Below are positions 23,026 through 34,292 of a DNA stretch of 64,000 nt, piece after piece. Both the position numbers and the translations under genes were made by a program. The DNA lies in assembly GCA_025174535.1 (NCBI GenBank), contig JALBUN010000034.1, positions 1,324,001 through 1,388,000 on the forward strand, given 5' to 3'. The notes under the pieces are model-generated. The model was not told the DNA's origin. It worked only from the letters and a program-made list of their open reading frames with translations, and did not search any database. Each line of letters begins with the position of its first letter. Within the stretch, counting starts at the first letter, position 1. This DNA is from Cantharellus purpuraceus (Eukaryota; Basidiomycota; Agaricomycetes; Cantharellales; Hydnaceae).

Positions 23026-24467
23026 ATGTCTTACGGCGGTGGCGTGAGTGCTATCACAAACATTGCGTTCTAGCAGACGTGACGAGCTTGCATGTTATAG
23101 TACGGCGGTAAACAGGTACATCAAGACTGGAAAGGAAAGAGTTGACAAAGGCTGACGGTTTGCTTTCTCTGAAGCAATACGGCAATGCTCCTCCCGCTGT
23201 ACGCGTCTCTTTCACTCAGGTGTCCTTGTACAGATCCTGACCTTGTCATGAACAAGTATGGGGCACCCTCTGGAGCACCCCCTGGAGCAGAATATGGTCA
23301 AGGTCCTCCCCCCCCTCCTGGACGGCCCGGCCCTGGGGGCTTCGCTGCTGAATCTACTTCGGGACCCCCGCCTGGCGCCGATCCAAAGTAGGCAACCCCA
23401 ATCACAGTTCTCTCCGTGTGCCTTGCTGAATCGAGGCGCAGACTCTGGCACTGGTTCTCATCTGTGGACGCCGACCGATCCGGGGCCATTACAGCGGCTG
23501 AACTCCAGCAAGCGCTTGTCAATGGAGATTGGAGTCGTGCGTCTTTGTCGTGATAGTGTGAATCAAACAATGGCCGACTTTAGATTGGAATCCTCACAGC
23601 TTTCGATATCGATACAGTGCAGCTCTTGATGTCCATCTTTGTGCGTTTCCGTTGCGTTTTCTTTCAGGTGCGCAATATAGCTGACACTAGCCCTAGGACA
23701 CCGATCATAGCGGCACAATTGGTTTTAGTACGTGAGATAGGGTCAGTATCTCAAGTCCTCATAATGAGATCCACGCCATAATAGACGAGTTTGCCGGCTT
23801 GTGGAAATACGTCAAAGTTCGTTCCGTCAACTATTACCAGTCTGGCTTGCTTCCCCTTATGAATCTTCCATCAGGATTGGCAGGGGTTCGTCGTCGTCGA
23901 AAAGTTGGTGTTGCTGGAGTAGCTGAAATGTGGTCGACTTAGTGTTTTCCGGCATTTCGACGTTGACCGTTCAGGAACAATTGACGGGCAGGAAATGGCC
24001 AACGCTCTGAGGCAATTTGGGTGCGTAGTGAAATCTCACCTCTTGAGGTACTCCAAACCGATCAGCTTGGTTTAGTTACAACCTCTCCCCTCAATTAGTA
24101 TCGCTCCTTGAGAGAAAGTATAGTCAGTCAAATCCACTCGTAGGCGGGACAGCAGCTGACACGTGTCAAAGACACCGAGTCCTCTGTACCTGGCACGCGT
24201 GGTCCCGCCCCAGGCATCACATTTGATCGCTTTGTCAGAGCCTGCGTCGTTGTCAAGACGCTTACAGAGTCCTTCCAGGTCCGCATCTCACATCACCACC
24301 TTTGTTTTTATCCATACCTGACTATTATTGGTGCAGCGTCTCGACACCGATCGTGATGGATGGATTCAAGTAAGCAAAGCTGTCATTTCCAACGCAGTTC
24401 ATGACAATGTCGCATCTCTCAGATCAACTACGATACCTTTATGCAGACTATATTAGCTGCTCCATGA
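23026..24467 (+). CDS. PEF1: Penta-EF-hand calcium-binding protein (ALG-2/peflin type)
   Basis: A Ca2+ sensor of the ALG-2/Pef1 family. Fourteen exons: 23026..23043, 23101..23115, 23175..23198, 23257..23387, 23442..23536, 23600..23640, 23697..23727, 23785..23816, 23875..23885 (11 nt), 23943..24020, 24076..24122, 24172..24278, 24337..24369 and 24423..24467, giving 235 residues with every phase consistent. The N-terminus is a Gly/Pro/Tyr-rich tail (MSYGGGYGGKQQYGNAPPA), typical of peflins. EF-hands: EF1 SSVDADRSGAITAAELQQAL; EF2 IFDTDHSGTIGFNEFAGLWK; EF3 HFDVDRSGTIDGQEMANAL; EF4/5 PGITFDRFVRACVV and LDTDRDGWIQINYDTFM. Calcium ligands at loop positions 1, 3, 5 and 12 are intact in EF1, EF2 and EF3. 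It is convergent with the ABC gene, with 135 bp between the stops. Confidence 0.94.
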
Positions 24468-24602
24468 ACAGATGGTGGATGTAGATTGTGATTGTACAAA
24501 ACCACACCCGATGTATCTTGTGTACTGCAAAGCTATGGACGATATTTGAATCGCTCTAATCGGTTTAAGCCACACGTTGATATTCTATGGTAATGAAACC
24601 GT

Positions 24603-26540
24603 CTACTGTCCCTGCAGTGTGAATGTCAATACGCCATCCGGAGCACCCCATGGGGCTTCAGCATCCCAGTGGCTTATCCACACCACACTCTGCCTTTCTC
24701 CTATATGCGCCCGGAGGTGCCTTGTGACAGCCTCTACCATCCGTTCATCCATTCCTGAAAAGGCTTCATCAAGGATGAGGAGCTGGGGGTCAGTAACCAG
24801 CGCTCTGAGCAGAATGACCAATGACTGTTCCCCGGGAGTTAGATCTGCAAACAGTCTCCCTCCAAACTCGGCCGTAACCGATGCGCCATGGTTCTCTGAC
24901 CACGCCGCAGGGCCCAGGTGTTCCAAGAGAGACTCCACTCGTGCAGCTTGCTCAGCTGTAGGCTTGCGATACGTGAAAATACCATCGAAACCCGTCGCGA
25001 TCGCGTCTCGCACGGTCAGACCTTGAGACCCTGAACGTCGAGGGAATGCGTTGAATATTTCTGGCGACGATATCCCAATGCGCCGCGCGATCTCTGGGGT
25101 GGCCAAACGTCTCCGTGGAACTCCAAAGAGATGGAGATGGTTTTGTGTGTACGATTGAGGATGCTGCAACAGCCTCGGTAGTTGAGTTGTGGAACTGCGG
25201 CACTTGAAGCTGAGGAACGAACATCACCGGTGATGAGAGATATTAATGTGGTTTTACCAGAGCCTGTTAATCGTTAGACGTCATCGAGAGCCACATCGAC
25301 TTTTGACGTACCATTCGGCCCTCGCAGTAACCATCGCTCTCCCTCGCGAATGCTCCATGTGATGTTCTTCAGGACCTGTTAAACCAATGCAAGGGTGAGA
25401 TGACGAGAAACTGAGTAGTGGAGACATTCACATGTCGCTCGTGGTATGATACATTGACACCTTGGAGATCTACCAAGACCGCCCGTTGGGCCGTGGGCCG
25501 ACCGCTCCTTGGCGCCATCGAGGAGTCTGTCTGTAATTCTGGGGCAATACGGTCTAATTCCCCAAGGACAAGCGCCTTTGGCCCCGTGAAAATCCGTCCT
25601 CCCGGCCGTACTAGTGCAACATGGCTGATCCAGTCAGGAACAGGGTCCTGGATCCTTAGCGACATGATAATACGTGGCGCAGAGACCTTGTGCAGGGAAT
25701 GAAGAAGAGAAACCAAACGAGGTCTGTGATGCACATCCAGACCAGCTGTAGCGTGGCAACTATCGACATCAAACATTCCTAAAGCGTGAAAATCACCCAC
25801 TTAGCGGCTCATCCAAAAGCAAGACCTGGGGCTTTCGGAGCAGAGCCCTCACGATCCTGGCTCTTCTGGTTTGCCCATTGCTAAGCGCTACGAGAGGGAG
25901 ATCCAGATATTGTTTGAGGTCCAAGCTTTCTGCGGCTTGAGTTACTGTATCTTCTGCCTCGGGGTCGACGCTTTCCATGAGATACTGCCGCAATGTGACC
26001 CTATCTTCTTCACGTACAGCACCATACCTTGCACTATAGTCATAGAACCCACCGCCAGCCACAGCCTGAGGCCTATGTGCAAAGGAGACGCTGCGCACAT
26101 GCTCAATGGGGTCTAAATTTTGCTTGAAGAGGAAGGGCCATACGCCATTTGGAGGGGGTGGTATAATCCGTGACTGCCCTTTTAACGTCTACGGGTAGAT
26201 AATTGGGATTTCAGCACATCGATAGGACAAGGGCTAGCACCGGTACGCTTCTGTTTACCTCGAGTAGAGTTAATTTTGCCTCTCCTGCATTTCCAACGAT
26301 AGCCCAGCTTTCGCCTTCATGAATGGTCCAATCAAGATGGAGAGTTGGCTTGTTAGTTTTGGATGCTGAGAAACGGAGGATTGTTGCAGAGGGAATTTGT
26401 AGGATGGGTATGCTTTCGCCTGAACTTCGCGTAGCTTGAGATGCAGAACTCAGATACCGCGGTGGCCGAGACGTTCCTCCATGCAATTTCGCCTTCAGTG
26501 ATCGCATGGCATTCCACTGACGGATCCAACTGCAGAACAT
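24603..26540 (-). CDS. Soluble ABC ATPase with two NBDs, first P-loop degenerate
   Basis: Two ABC nucleotide-binding domains without membrane helices, 549 residues, resembling yeast YDR061W. Six exons: 26259..26540, 25801..26188, 25432..25745, 25312..25375, 25223..25263 and 24603..25163. NBD1 has an abnormal Walker A, G83-N-A-G-E-A-K-L90 (consensus GxxGxGK[ST]), a signature-like LSNGQTRRARIVRALL and Walker B VLLLDEPLTGLD. NBD2 is intact: GPNGSGKT (347-354, split by an intron), signature-like LTPGEQSLVILLRAL, Walker B LLILDEAFSGMD and switch His in VVWISHWD. The N-terminus (MFCSWIRQWNAMRSLKAKLH) is basic and amphipathic, possibly a mitochondrial presequence. The role is not established for this family. 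Confidence 0.9.
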
Positions 26541-27093
26541 ACAGCCGTCGTGATGTCGTCAGACTGGTAAACAAATGTTCGGCACTAGTCACTGCTGACT
26601 ATATAAACCAAGTCATGCATTTAGACGAGGGATTTTTTTTCGATTGAACCCCATTTGTCATGTAGACCTGATGTGCAGTTGGTAACAGATATTTCACACC
26701 GTGCTGATTGCAGAACTCATTTTTCGGATGCAGGTGCCAACGATCAACTTGAAGCTTTGTGGTCCAAGATAGGCAGCGTCCAGAAAACACTGCAGCCGGC
26801 ATACCGCACAAAGATTCCTGGGTCACATCAAGACATTATATATCAAATACAGATCAAGTGAATATATGCTTGTCCACGTGTACTTCGACCCAACGGTGAA
26901 TAGTCGACTTAGCACAATCACTAGTTCGCTATTTTTTGCGAGTCTAATGCAGGGAGCAAGCATCCTTTTCGGACAGCAGTACCTGAATCATTCTGATTTC
27001 AGTCCGAGGACTGAATAATGCCAAGTCTGCAAAGTCATCAAGAAGAACAAAACGTGAAACAAACCTAAACAGATATGAGGTGCCAGGACCATG
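26541..27093. other. Intergenic, ABC gene upstream
   Basis: About 0.55 kb between two minus-strand genes. No coding frame of note; presumed promoter of the ABC gene and 3' flank of the methyltransferase gene. Confidence 0.5.
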
Positions 27094-28320
27094 CTATCTC
27101 TTGACAGCTATCCAAAATTCGGATTCATATATCCAACGCATCATTGCTGTATCGTCACGTGTATATTCCGAAGGTATCGTCCGCCTGCTCTCTTCCTGAA
27201 CCTCAAAACCAATGATACTGCTGAGCTTCAAGACTTCCTCGAGGCTCAGCTCCACGGTCGCTTGGGCATCACCCATCCACAATAATGGACCTAGATTAAT
27301 CCATATGCCGCCAGGTTTCAGAAGACTATACGTCTTCTGAAGAGTAACAATGATGTTCTGAGCGGTATCGATAAAATAGTGCGTCACAACGTAATCGTAG
27401 CCATCTTTGATGGGCAATAGGTCTAGGAAGTCGGATTCTTCGTGAGAGAGTCGAGACATAGGGGACAAGGTAGGTAAAGTGTCAGGGAATGTGACAGAAC
27501 GGAAAAGAGCATTATTTGCGCGTTGATGAGAGAACCAGTGGCTGAACGGATGCACAGTGTGCTGATGGACGTGCGACGTTGACGATCTAGATACCAAGAA
27601 TCGAAACGCCAAATTCATATAAGGAGAAAGTTCGTTTGACGTCGTGGCAAATCCTATCAGTGTGATTGAGTAAGTGTACTTGAGGCAGGAATGGTTAAAT
27701 AACTTCACACCCATATTAGCGATTTCCCAAGCCAGCCTCCCCAGTCCAGACCCTGGGACGAGTACAGTGGTGTCCTCTCTACGCTGATGTGTGACCTGCA
27801 TCAGTGCGTCCAAAATGGGTGTAAACGTTCTAGATCTCTCTTCAGCACCTTCCACGCTCCACTCTCGGATAAATTGCTTCAGCACATCACGTATCTGACT
27901 CAGCTGCTGAGGGCTATGGGCTGAATTTGACATTGGGTTCTCGAGGGTCGAGCCTGAATACCCTCCCGCCATCTCAGATATTTTCCTGGCAACTATAGCA
28001 TTTGTGTGGATCGTTTCTGCCAGCGTATTGAGCTTATTGGTGTAGCCTAGATCATAACCAATCCGTTTATGTTGGCGACCCATGGTGCTATAAGAGCTTC
28101 GCATTCGCGAAAGCTCACGATGAGCAAGGCGAGAATACTGCATGTAGCTTGAGGCTGCCAATGCAACTTGCATATTCTGTCGTCGACGATTTGTCCAGGT
28201 TAGAGGATGTATAATCACAAAAACATTGTGGAGGATTTTAGAGCCATGTCGTTGAAAGATATATAGAAAGCATATAACGAAAAGGAGAACGTATAAGAAC
28301 GCATCATAGACGAATAACAT
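27094..28320 (-). CDS. Carnosine N-methyltransferase-like protein (N2227 family)
   Basis: An S-adenosylmethionine-dependent methyltransferase related to carnosine N-methyltransferase and yeast YNL092W. The exons are 27711..28320 and 27094..27653 with a 57-nt intron, giving 389 residues. The ATG at 28320 is the first in frame and starts a membrane helix (MLFVYDAFLYVLLFVICFLY), which suggests membrane anchoring. N2227 landmarks: LRSSYSTMGRQHKR-like region, VLVPGSGLGRLAWEIA (SAM motif I), ATTSNELSPYMNLAFRF, then SDFLDLLPIKDGYDYVVTHY and FIDTAQNIIVTLQKTYSLLK, with PGGIWINLGPLLWM near the end. The frame is open up to 28383 without ATG, so an unseen 5' exon is possible. It is head-to-head with coatomer zeta, 94 bp apart. 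Confidence 0.88.
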   Translation of the reverse strand: MLFVYDAFLYVLLFVICFLYIFQRHGSKILHNVFVIIHPLTWTNRRRQNMQVALAASSYMQYSRLAHRELSRMRSSYSTMGRQHKRIGYDLGYTNKLNTLAETIHTNAIVARKISEMAGGYSGSTLENPMSNSAHSPQQLSQIRDVLKQFIREWSVEGAEERSRTFTPILDALMQVTHQRREDTTVLVPGSGLGRLAWEIANMGVKLFNHSCLKYTYSITLIGFATTSNELSPYMNLAFRFLVSRSSTSHVHQHTVHPFSHWFSHQRANNALFRSVTFPDTLPTLSPMSRLSHEESDFLDLLPIKDGYDYVVTHYFIDTAQNIIVTLQKTYSLLKPGGIWINLGPLLWMGDAQATVELSLEEVLKLSSIIGFEVQEESRRTIPSEYTRDDTAMMRWIYESEFWIAVKR

Positions 28321-28414
28321 CAAACGAGACGGGGCATGTTCATATTTACGCGCTATGGAGACTTGTGGTGACGTGTAGACCACTTAGCGCACTCGTTGAG
28401 ACGGTGGCGACAAG
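28321..28414. promoter_or_regulatory. 94-bp bidirectional promoter, methyltransferase / coatomer zeta
   Basis: The start codons of the two divergent genes are only 94 bp apart, so both must start transcription from the same short stretch or inside each other's 5' leader. Confidence 0.5.
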
Positions 28415-29139
28415 ATGGTGAGTCTTGCATGTCGTTTGATGCATGCTCATCGTCATTATATATACTTAGCCAAATCTATCACTCTACTCCATATCAACCT
28501 TTCTTATTTTGGATTCAGACGGTGGCCGCGTCTTGGCAAAGTACTACCGACCAAAAAACCAGCCCGTACTGGATAATAAGGCATTATCGTCGCTCAAGGA
28601 ACAACGCGCGTTTGAAAAGGGTCTCTGGGAGAAGACAAAGAAGCCAGGTGGTATGCTCGGCCCCACCCCTTTTTAGTTTGACCAATAACAACATTGTCAC
28701 GTAGGGGATATTATAATTTACGACAACCACCTTGCATTGTACAAACACTCCCTCGACGTCATCTTCTACATCATTGGCCCAACTTCAGAAAATGAGCTAA
28801 TGCTCCATGCTGCTCTGGTAGCTTTCTCCGATGCCCTGTCTATGTTGTTGCGAAATCAGGTTGAAAAGCGAGCCTTGCTGGAGAATCTTGATCTGGTGTT
28901 GTTATGCTTAGACGAGACAATAGATGACGGGTATGTCCCCCCGGTAATATGCTAATAAGTCTTCTCTCAACAGTCGAGAATGCTCTAGAATCATTGTCGA
29001 AACGGATGCTACGACCATCGCCTCTCGAGTCAGTCGACCAAAGGCTGATACAACTGAAATTGTCATCAACGAGCAGACATTGATGAGCGCTTACCAGACA
29101 GTGAAAGAGAAGATGCAGCAACGAATGGGACAGTTCTAG
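28415..29139 (+). CDS. RET3: Coatomer subunit zeta (COPI)
   Basis: The small subunit of the COPI F-subcomplex, coating Golgi-to-ER vesicles. The exons are 28415..28417 (the ATG alone), 28470..28647, 28705..28930 and 28974..29139, giving 190 residues. Exon 2 begins [19 protein letters not shown], which matches the family's N-terminus only if the ATG comes from the 3-nt coding exon, whose donor is GTGAGT. The longin/sigma-adaptin fold is evident from [67 protein letters not shown] and the tail [11 protein letters not shown] ... MQQRMGQF. It is convergent with the F-BAR gene (219 bp between stops). Confidence 0.95.
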
Positions 29140-29358
29140 AGGCGTATGTACAGATTTAATACCCTTTGTTGTTTGTTGCCTTTCCACTGCACTCTCATGC
29201 ACAAGCGACACTATTTATATATTGCATGTTGGCATCGACTACTAGTCAATGGAAGGTAGTTTGAGAAAGGTAAACCTGTCGAGTCGTGAACACTTCACCA
29301 GTAGATCGAAGGTATAGATGAAGTGAAGTCCATGATGATACTACAAAACTGAGAAACT

Positions 29359-32300
29359 TCAAAATAAGGAGACGAAGTTGCTTGGGAAGATAGTCTTCCC
29401 TGGGATCCTCCTCATTTCGTCCAAGAGCATCCCGCTCCACCAGCCGTCCTCAGGTGTCGCCGTTACTGCAATGACATCGCCGGCCTGGAAATCAAACTCT
29501 TCATCAATAGTGGCTTGATAATCGTAAAGAGCTTTCACTGAGCAAAATGAATAAATCAATAAAGACAGGCTGGGGACTGTTCAAAAACTCGCCATAGAAC
29601 AGCACGCCTTGTCCATCCTCTGTATATTGACCTGTCGGAGGAGGATTGATAGGCACAGCGGGGGATGGCGAACGTTTCATTTGGGCGGGACTAGGTGCTC
29701 GATACCCTTGAGCGTAGGCATGGGATCCATGATCACTTTGACGAACTCCTTGTTGATAACTGTTAGGTGGTTGTGCATGATTGTAACCACTATACGTCGG
29801 CCGCGACTGGTGTGCAGGTTGATCAGGGTAAAACTGGGTTTGCTGTTGAGGGGACTGTTGAGCCGGATACTGGGGTTGACCATGCTGCACACCTGCAGGC
29901 GGTTGTACTGGCTGTGCCGGATAGGGATTGTACAGCGAACTCATCGTACCCTGTCGCGGAGGGTTTTGAGGTGCATGTGGGTTATAAAATTGAGTAGTTG
30001 TTGGCTGCCGCACAGGGGCTTGTTGAGGTTGGGGAGGGGGTGCTTGCGGAGGCGGAGCCTGAGGATATGGAGGTTGATTATATATGCCTCCCACTTCCCT
30101 TGGAGCCGTGAATGTATCATATGGTTGCTGAGGTGGTTGGGGTGGTTGGGGTGGAGGCCCTGGTGGAGGCCCTGGTGGAGGTCCGGGTGGAGGTCCATGA
30201 CTCCCATAATAGCTGGTTCGTCTCTGGGGCACCTGTTGTTGACTCTGATGCTGGTTGTACAGGTCTGCTAATGAATCCTGCGCTACGCGACCAGTGGCAT
30301 CTATTGCAATGCCAAGCGGAGTGTTAGGACGTATTGGACCCTGCTGCTGCATAGGAGAAGCATGATAGCTGAGCCTCTGATGCTGCTGGGATTGAGCGAT
30401 GTGAATAGAAGTTGGACTCACCGGCCTAGGCACCGGTTGGGGACTAGGACTACGACTACCTCCGTAAGTGCCTATGCCAGCATGACCTTCTCGAGCAGGA
30501 CTGATGGGACGGGCGATGGTGCCAGACCCCGACGAGTTTATTGCATTTTGAGCGCCCTCACGACCACTGTTCACACTATTTTGACGACTGATACTGAGCG
30601 ACCTTGGTTCCCCAGGGAAGTGTTGTTGATACTCGGAGACAACCTCCTCTACAGGTATAGGTGACGGCGCTCTGTTTCCTGGGGGGATCATGAAGGAAGC
30701 TGTGGGCGGATTGGGAGACGTAGTGCGTGCTGAAGGGGGCGGGGGGCCACCAACTACAGAGTCGGCTTGCACCTGATAGTTCTTACCCCCAGCTTGGGAT
30801 ATGCCACCACTCATCGCAGACCGAGATGAACCTGAACCTGAACCTGAACCGGATGCTATCGGCGTTGATGAATTGACAGTTACAGCCGGGTTCTGAATAT
30901 TGTCATTTGGACCGCGTCGGACACTCCCATTGCTAGGACGATCATTGCCTCTCCGAACCGAAGCATCACGCAACGCCGCCGCCTGCTTGGCCAAGGGATC
31001 ATCTTGCTCCCCAATGTTACCACCAACAGACCCGCTCGGTGCTACACGACCTTGTTGTGGGTCATCGCTTAAATTGACCCTATAAGTATTGGGGCCAACT
31101 TTGAGCATAGTATCTGCGCGTGGGTCAATCGGTTCTGCGTGTGAATCCTGGTTGTGCGGCCGAAAAGCAGGCGAAGAGCTCTTTGCACGACCTGAGAGCG
31201 CCTGGGGTATGCTCGGAGGTTGAGATGGTCCTGTAGAACCTATGGAAGGCGGCCCTTGCTTGGGGGCTCCTTGCTGGGCCGGTACGGTACCGTTACTGGG
31301 TGCTGGAGAGGCACCCTGGCGGCCGCCATTTGCAGGTGAGATCGAACCTGTTGATGGTGCCCCATTCGCTACTGTAGAAGCCACTTTATTGGCCGCAGCA
31401 GAGCCAGGACGGCTGCTTGTACCATTCTCGGAACGCCCTCCACCAGCACCAATGCCTGCATGTCCAGGAGTGATTACCTCCTCTTCTGCCGGAGATGGCT
31501 GTTTCAATGGTATACTAACTGAACGATTAGTCGACCGTGCGAAATTGGCAGGCCGCCAAGAGGGTCGCGACGGCTGTTGGCCAGCTTCGAGAGTATTGTA
31601 GTCAACGAATGCGGGAGGGTCCGGAATTTGAGATCCTGTGGTATAGTCGCGAACAAAGTTCTCCACATCTTTGTCTGGTTCTACTTGCTCCAACGCGACC
31701 CTTAGCTTTTCACAAGACTATGCAATGTCAGACAGAAGTATACTACTAAAATAAGCTATGCACCGTACCTCATCATCAGAAACACACACAGTGGAGACGG
31801 CATTCGCATAAGCCCACATATTGTCTTTGATGAATTCGATCCTTTCCTCTTCCAGGTCCTGACAACCATCACAGAACACCTTCCACTCCTTCTCCCAACG
31901 ACTTGTTGTGTCAGCTAGAGCACGAGCAAATTGACTAAATTCACGTTCATTCGCTTGAACTGTCTGTTTGGCTCTTTCAAGCCTCTGTTGAACTTTATCG
32001 AGATCTCTCCCCTGGACAAGTGTAGACTGGGCGGTAAAGGAATTGATTCGAACACAGTCATCCTCATACTTCTGGCGGGCTTTCTTCACGTAACTCTCCT
32101 GAGTTTGCTTGGCTTTAAAGGACTTCTCGATGGGAGTTTGAGACTATTGACGTAGTGAGCACAAGGAGGTGTGTATGAAGCCTTTCACCTACCACTTTCT
32201 TAAACTGCGCTTGCTTAGATAGCAACTCCACTATGGGTTGCTCGAGGTCTTTCCGCATGAGCTGAGCAAGATTGGCATGTGCAGTGGCCTGCCTATCAGT

Positions 32301-32718
32301 CTCTAGCCGTAGGGTGTCAATGGTGTTTCGCAGTTCTCTGTTGTATTGTGTTATTACGAGGCTCAACATGTAAGAGAAAAAGCTGACCCTATCTCATCCC
32401 GCCCCAGAGGCTGTTTAGCCAACTTGGACATTTTCTTTGCGTAGTCGTCTTCTATAGCAGCCCTGTTAAAATCGCATATTGAGAAACCAATAACACAGCT
32501 AATCTCATCTCATACCTCTCCTTCCAAAATGCCCGGAGCTCCTCTGTCGTCCGAACAGCTCCTCGAATTCTGGTGAGCAGGACATCATACCCACCATCCG
32601 CAATACCCCAGAATGCATTACAAAAGTCAAGGGACCTGTTTGAAAGACCCTCTTCTATCCCTTGAGCTCTAGCATACTTCGAAAGCGATGTTGTAGATGA
32701 TGTTCTGCGAGCAGACAT
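29359..32718 (-). CDS. F-BAR and SH3 domain protein (Imp2/Cdc15/Hof1 type)
   Basis: A cytokinetic-ring scaffold that binds membrane through F-BAR and partners through SH3; 1033 residues. Six exons: 32516..32718, 32388..32462, 32193..32337, 31769..32143, 29593..31717 and 29359..29537. The F-BAR domain is roughly residues 20-270: SLDFCNAFWGIADGGYDVLL, AAIEDDYAKKMSKLAKQPLG, YVKKARQKYEDDCVRINSF, then WAYANAVSTVCVSDDE. About 680 residues rich in Pro, Ser, Gln and Gly follow, with PPGPPPGPPP-type repeats. The SH3 domain ends the protein (VKALYDYQATIDEEFDFQAG ... IFPSNFVSLF). The last intron (29538..29592) starts GC rather than GT: the donor after CTATG is GCGAGT, and the frame needs it. The ATG at 32718 is preceded by the 454-bp divergent region shared with the HVA1-like gene. 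Confidence 0.93.
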
Positions 32719-33171
32719 GATAGGCAGAATGCGCCGCCCTGCTGCGCGGTTTATTTGCTGGTATGGTGGAGTGTGGATCGTGCAGCTTCTCCGACAACCC
32801 CGCCACTAGCATACCATACCGACTAATTATCACAACATATCTCTCACGTTTTGTGCTTTGTGAAAACGCTACCTTAATCGAAATTAAATCTGAACCACGG
32901 CATATCAATCCGCATGACTACTCGTTGAGGTTAGCCGGGAACTACTGTAGTCGTCATATACTATATACTAGTAATAATATTGACTGATCAGTCAAAAAAC
33001 TACTTGTCATCCATGAACATCAACTTCAATGATGGCCTGTTTGGGCGGGAGATGGTTTTTCATCACGGCATGCTCTGACGCATGTATCCACGCTGTTGTC
33101 TGACACGGAGTAACTTAATGACCGTTGGGCCTAAATCCCCTTCAGGCTCTTCATAATCTTGAAAATACACC
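32719..33171. promoter_or_regulatory. Divergent intergenic region, F-BAR / HVA1-like genes
   Basis: About 450 bp between two start codons. It is AT-rich near 32950-32985; no other gene was identified. Confidence 0.4.
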
Positions 33172-33597
33172 ATGACAGGCGCAAAGGTCATCACCATTGC
33201 ATATAGTCTATCGGATACTGGCTCATTGTGATCGCAGGATGAGGTAAACGACAAAAATGGGTTTCCTATTCATGTAGGAGACATTGTCAGCACTCCATTC
33301 CGAGGAGGGACCAGGGAAGGAGAAGTATGCGTGGTCATTCGTCCCTTCGATCACCCCTGACTTATATGTAGCGCAGGTGGAGGCTGTGTTTATCGATAAT
33401 GCCACCGAACCCGCTGAACAAAACAAAGATGTTCATGTCTCAATTAGAAATCCCCCGAAAGTTGTCTTCACGACTCAGGTATATATATATATCCCATCAT
33501 GTTCTGTGTCGCCTCCACTTAACAACTTTTACTTCAGAGGGGCAAGCAAGTGGCGCACAATCCCGAATCTTTGAACCACATGGAAAGAGGGCGGTGA
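33172..33597 (+). CDS. Small HVA1/TUDOR-like protein
   Basis: An 87-residue protein resembling the fungal hypervirulence-associated HVA1/TUDOR-like family. Exons: 33172..33186, 33238..33324, 33377..33478 and 33538..33597; introns are 51, 52 and 59 nt, all phase 0. The core reads VGDIVSTPFRGGTREGEVEA, then RNPPKVVFTTQRGKQVAHNP and a short tail. The family has a small beta-barrel; its molecular role is unclear. The first exon (MTGAK) is the weakest part: it is the only nearby ATG with an in-phase donor. Antisense frames of similar length overlap but lack matching splice sites. Confidence 0.72.
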
Positions 33598-34292
33598 GGT
33601 ATTGTATAGTTCGATGTCATCGTTTCAGAGCATGGACGCCTCGTTGACTTATAACTAAGATATGCGGCTCAACCCCCACACAACCAATGTACCACTTGAG
33701 GGTCTTCTCTTCGCTAGGAGCCAGTTGATCCACGCAATCGAGAATCCATAGAGAGTTTTGTTCATCCAGCGACATCATCCGGCAAATGAAATGTCTCTGA
33801 TCTTTGCCAAATCAGTGTATGCGGGCTAGAAGAGACGCAGCGCGCACTGTCAGAGCCTCAGAGCCAGTCGTGATACACAGAATCCAGTCGCAGCTTAGGT
33901 TAGCATTAGTACTTCTAGCTGTATCTGTCTGCAAAGACAGTTGTACGTCAATTTTTAGGTTCTCCTTTGCTCAGTCATGCTTTATTACTAAATCTAATAA
34001 CATTGTAGCCAAGGTCTAAGTACTCCCCCTTGCCTCTGTGGGTATGCGCCAATATTTTAAAAGTTTTGGAGACTTCTATAGTATTTCCTCTAGATCTGAC
34101 CGCACAGCATGCGCGACAATACTCCCCTTGATGAATAGTTTAAGGAATGGATAAGAACCACAAGCTGCCTAGGCTGAACCTATTACATAGTAACCCCCTA
34201 CCACTGTAAAGGTACCCGGGCAGAAAAAGAAAGAAACCCATCTGCCATGCTTTGCATACTACCTCATCACATAACTACATTATAATCTACAA
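33598..34292. other. Convergent 3' region, HVA1-like / MFS genes
   Basis: About 0.7 kb between the stop codons of two converging genes. No coding sequence recognised. Confidence 0.5.

Noticed and set aside
33063..33426. Minus-strand frames overlapping the HVA1-like gene
   Set aside because: They look protein-like but have no phase-compatible introns. The plus strand gives a complete family-like protein with four good exons.
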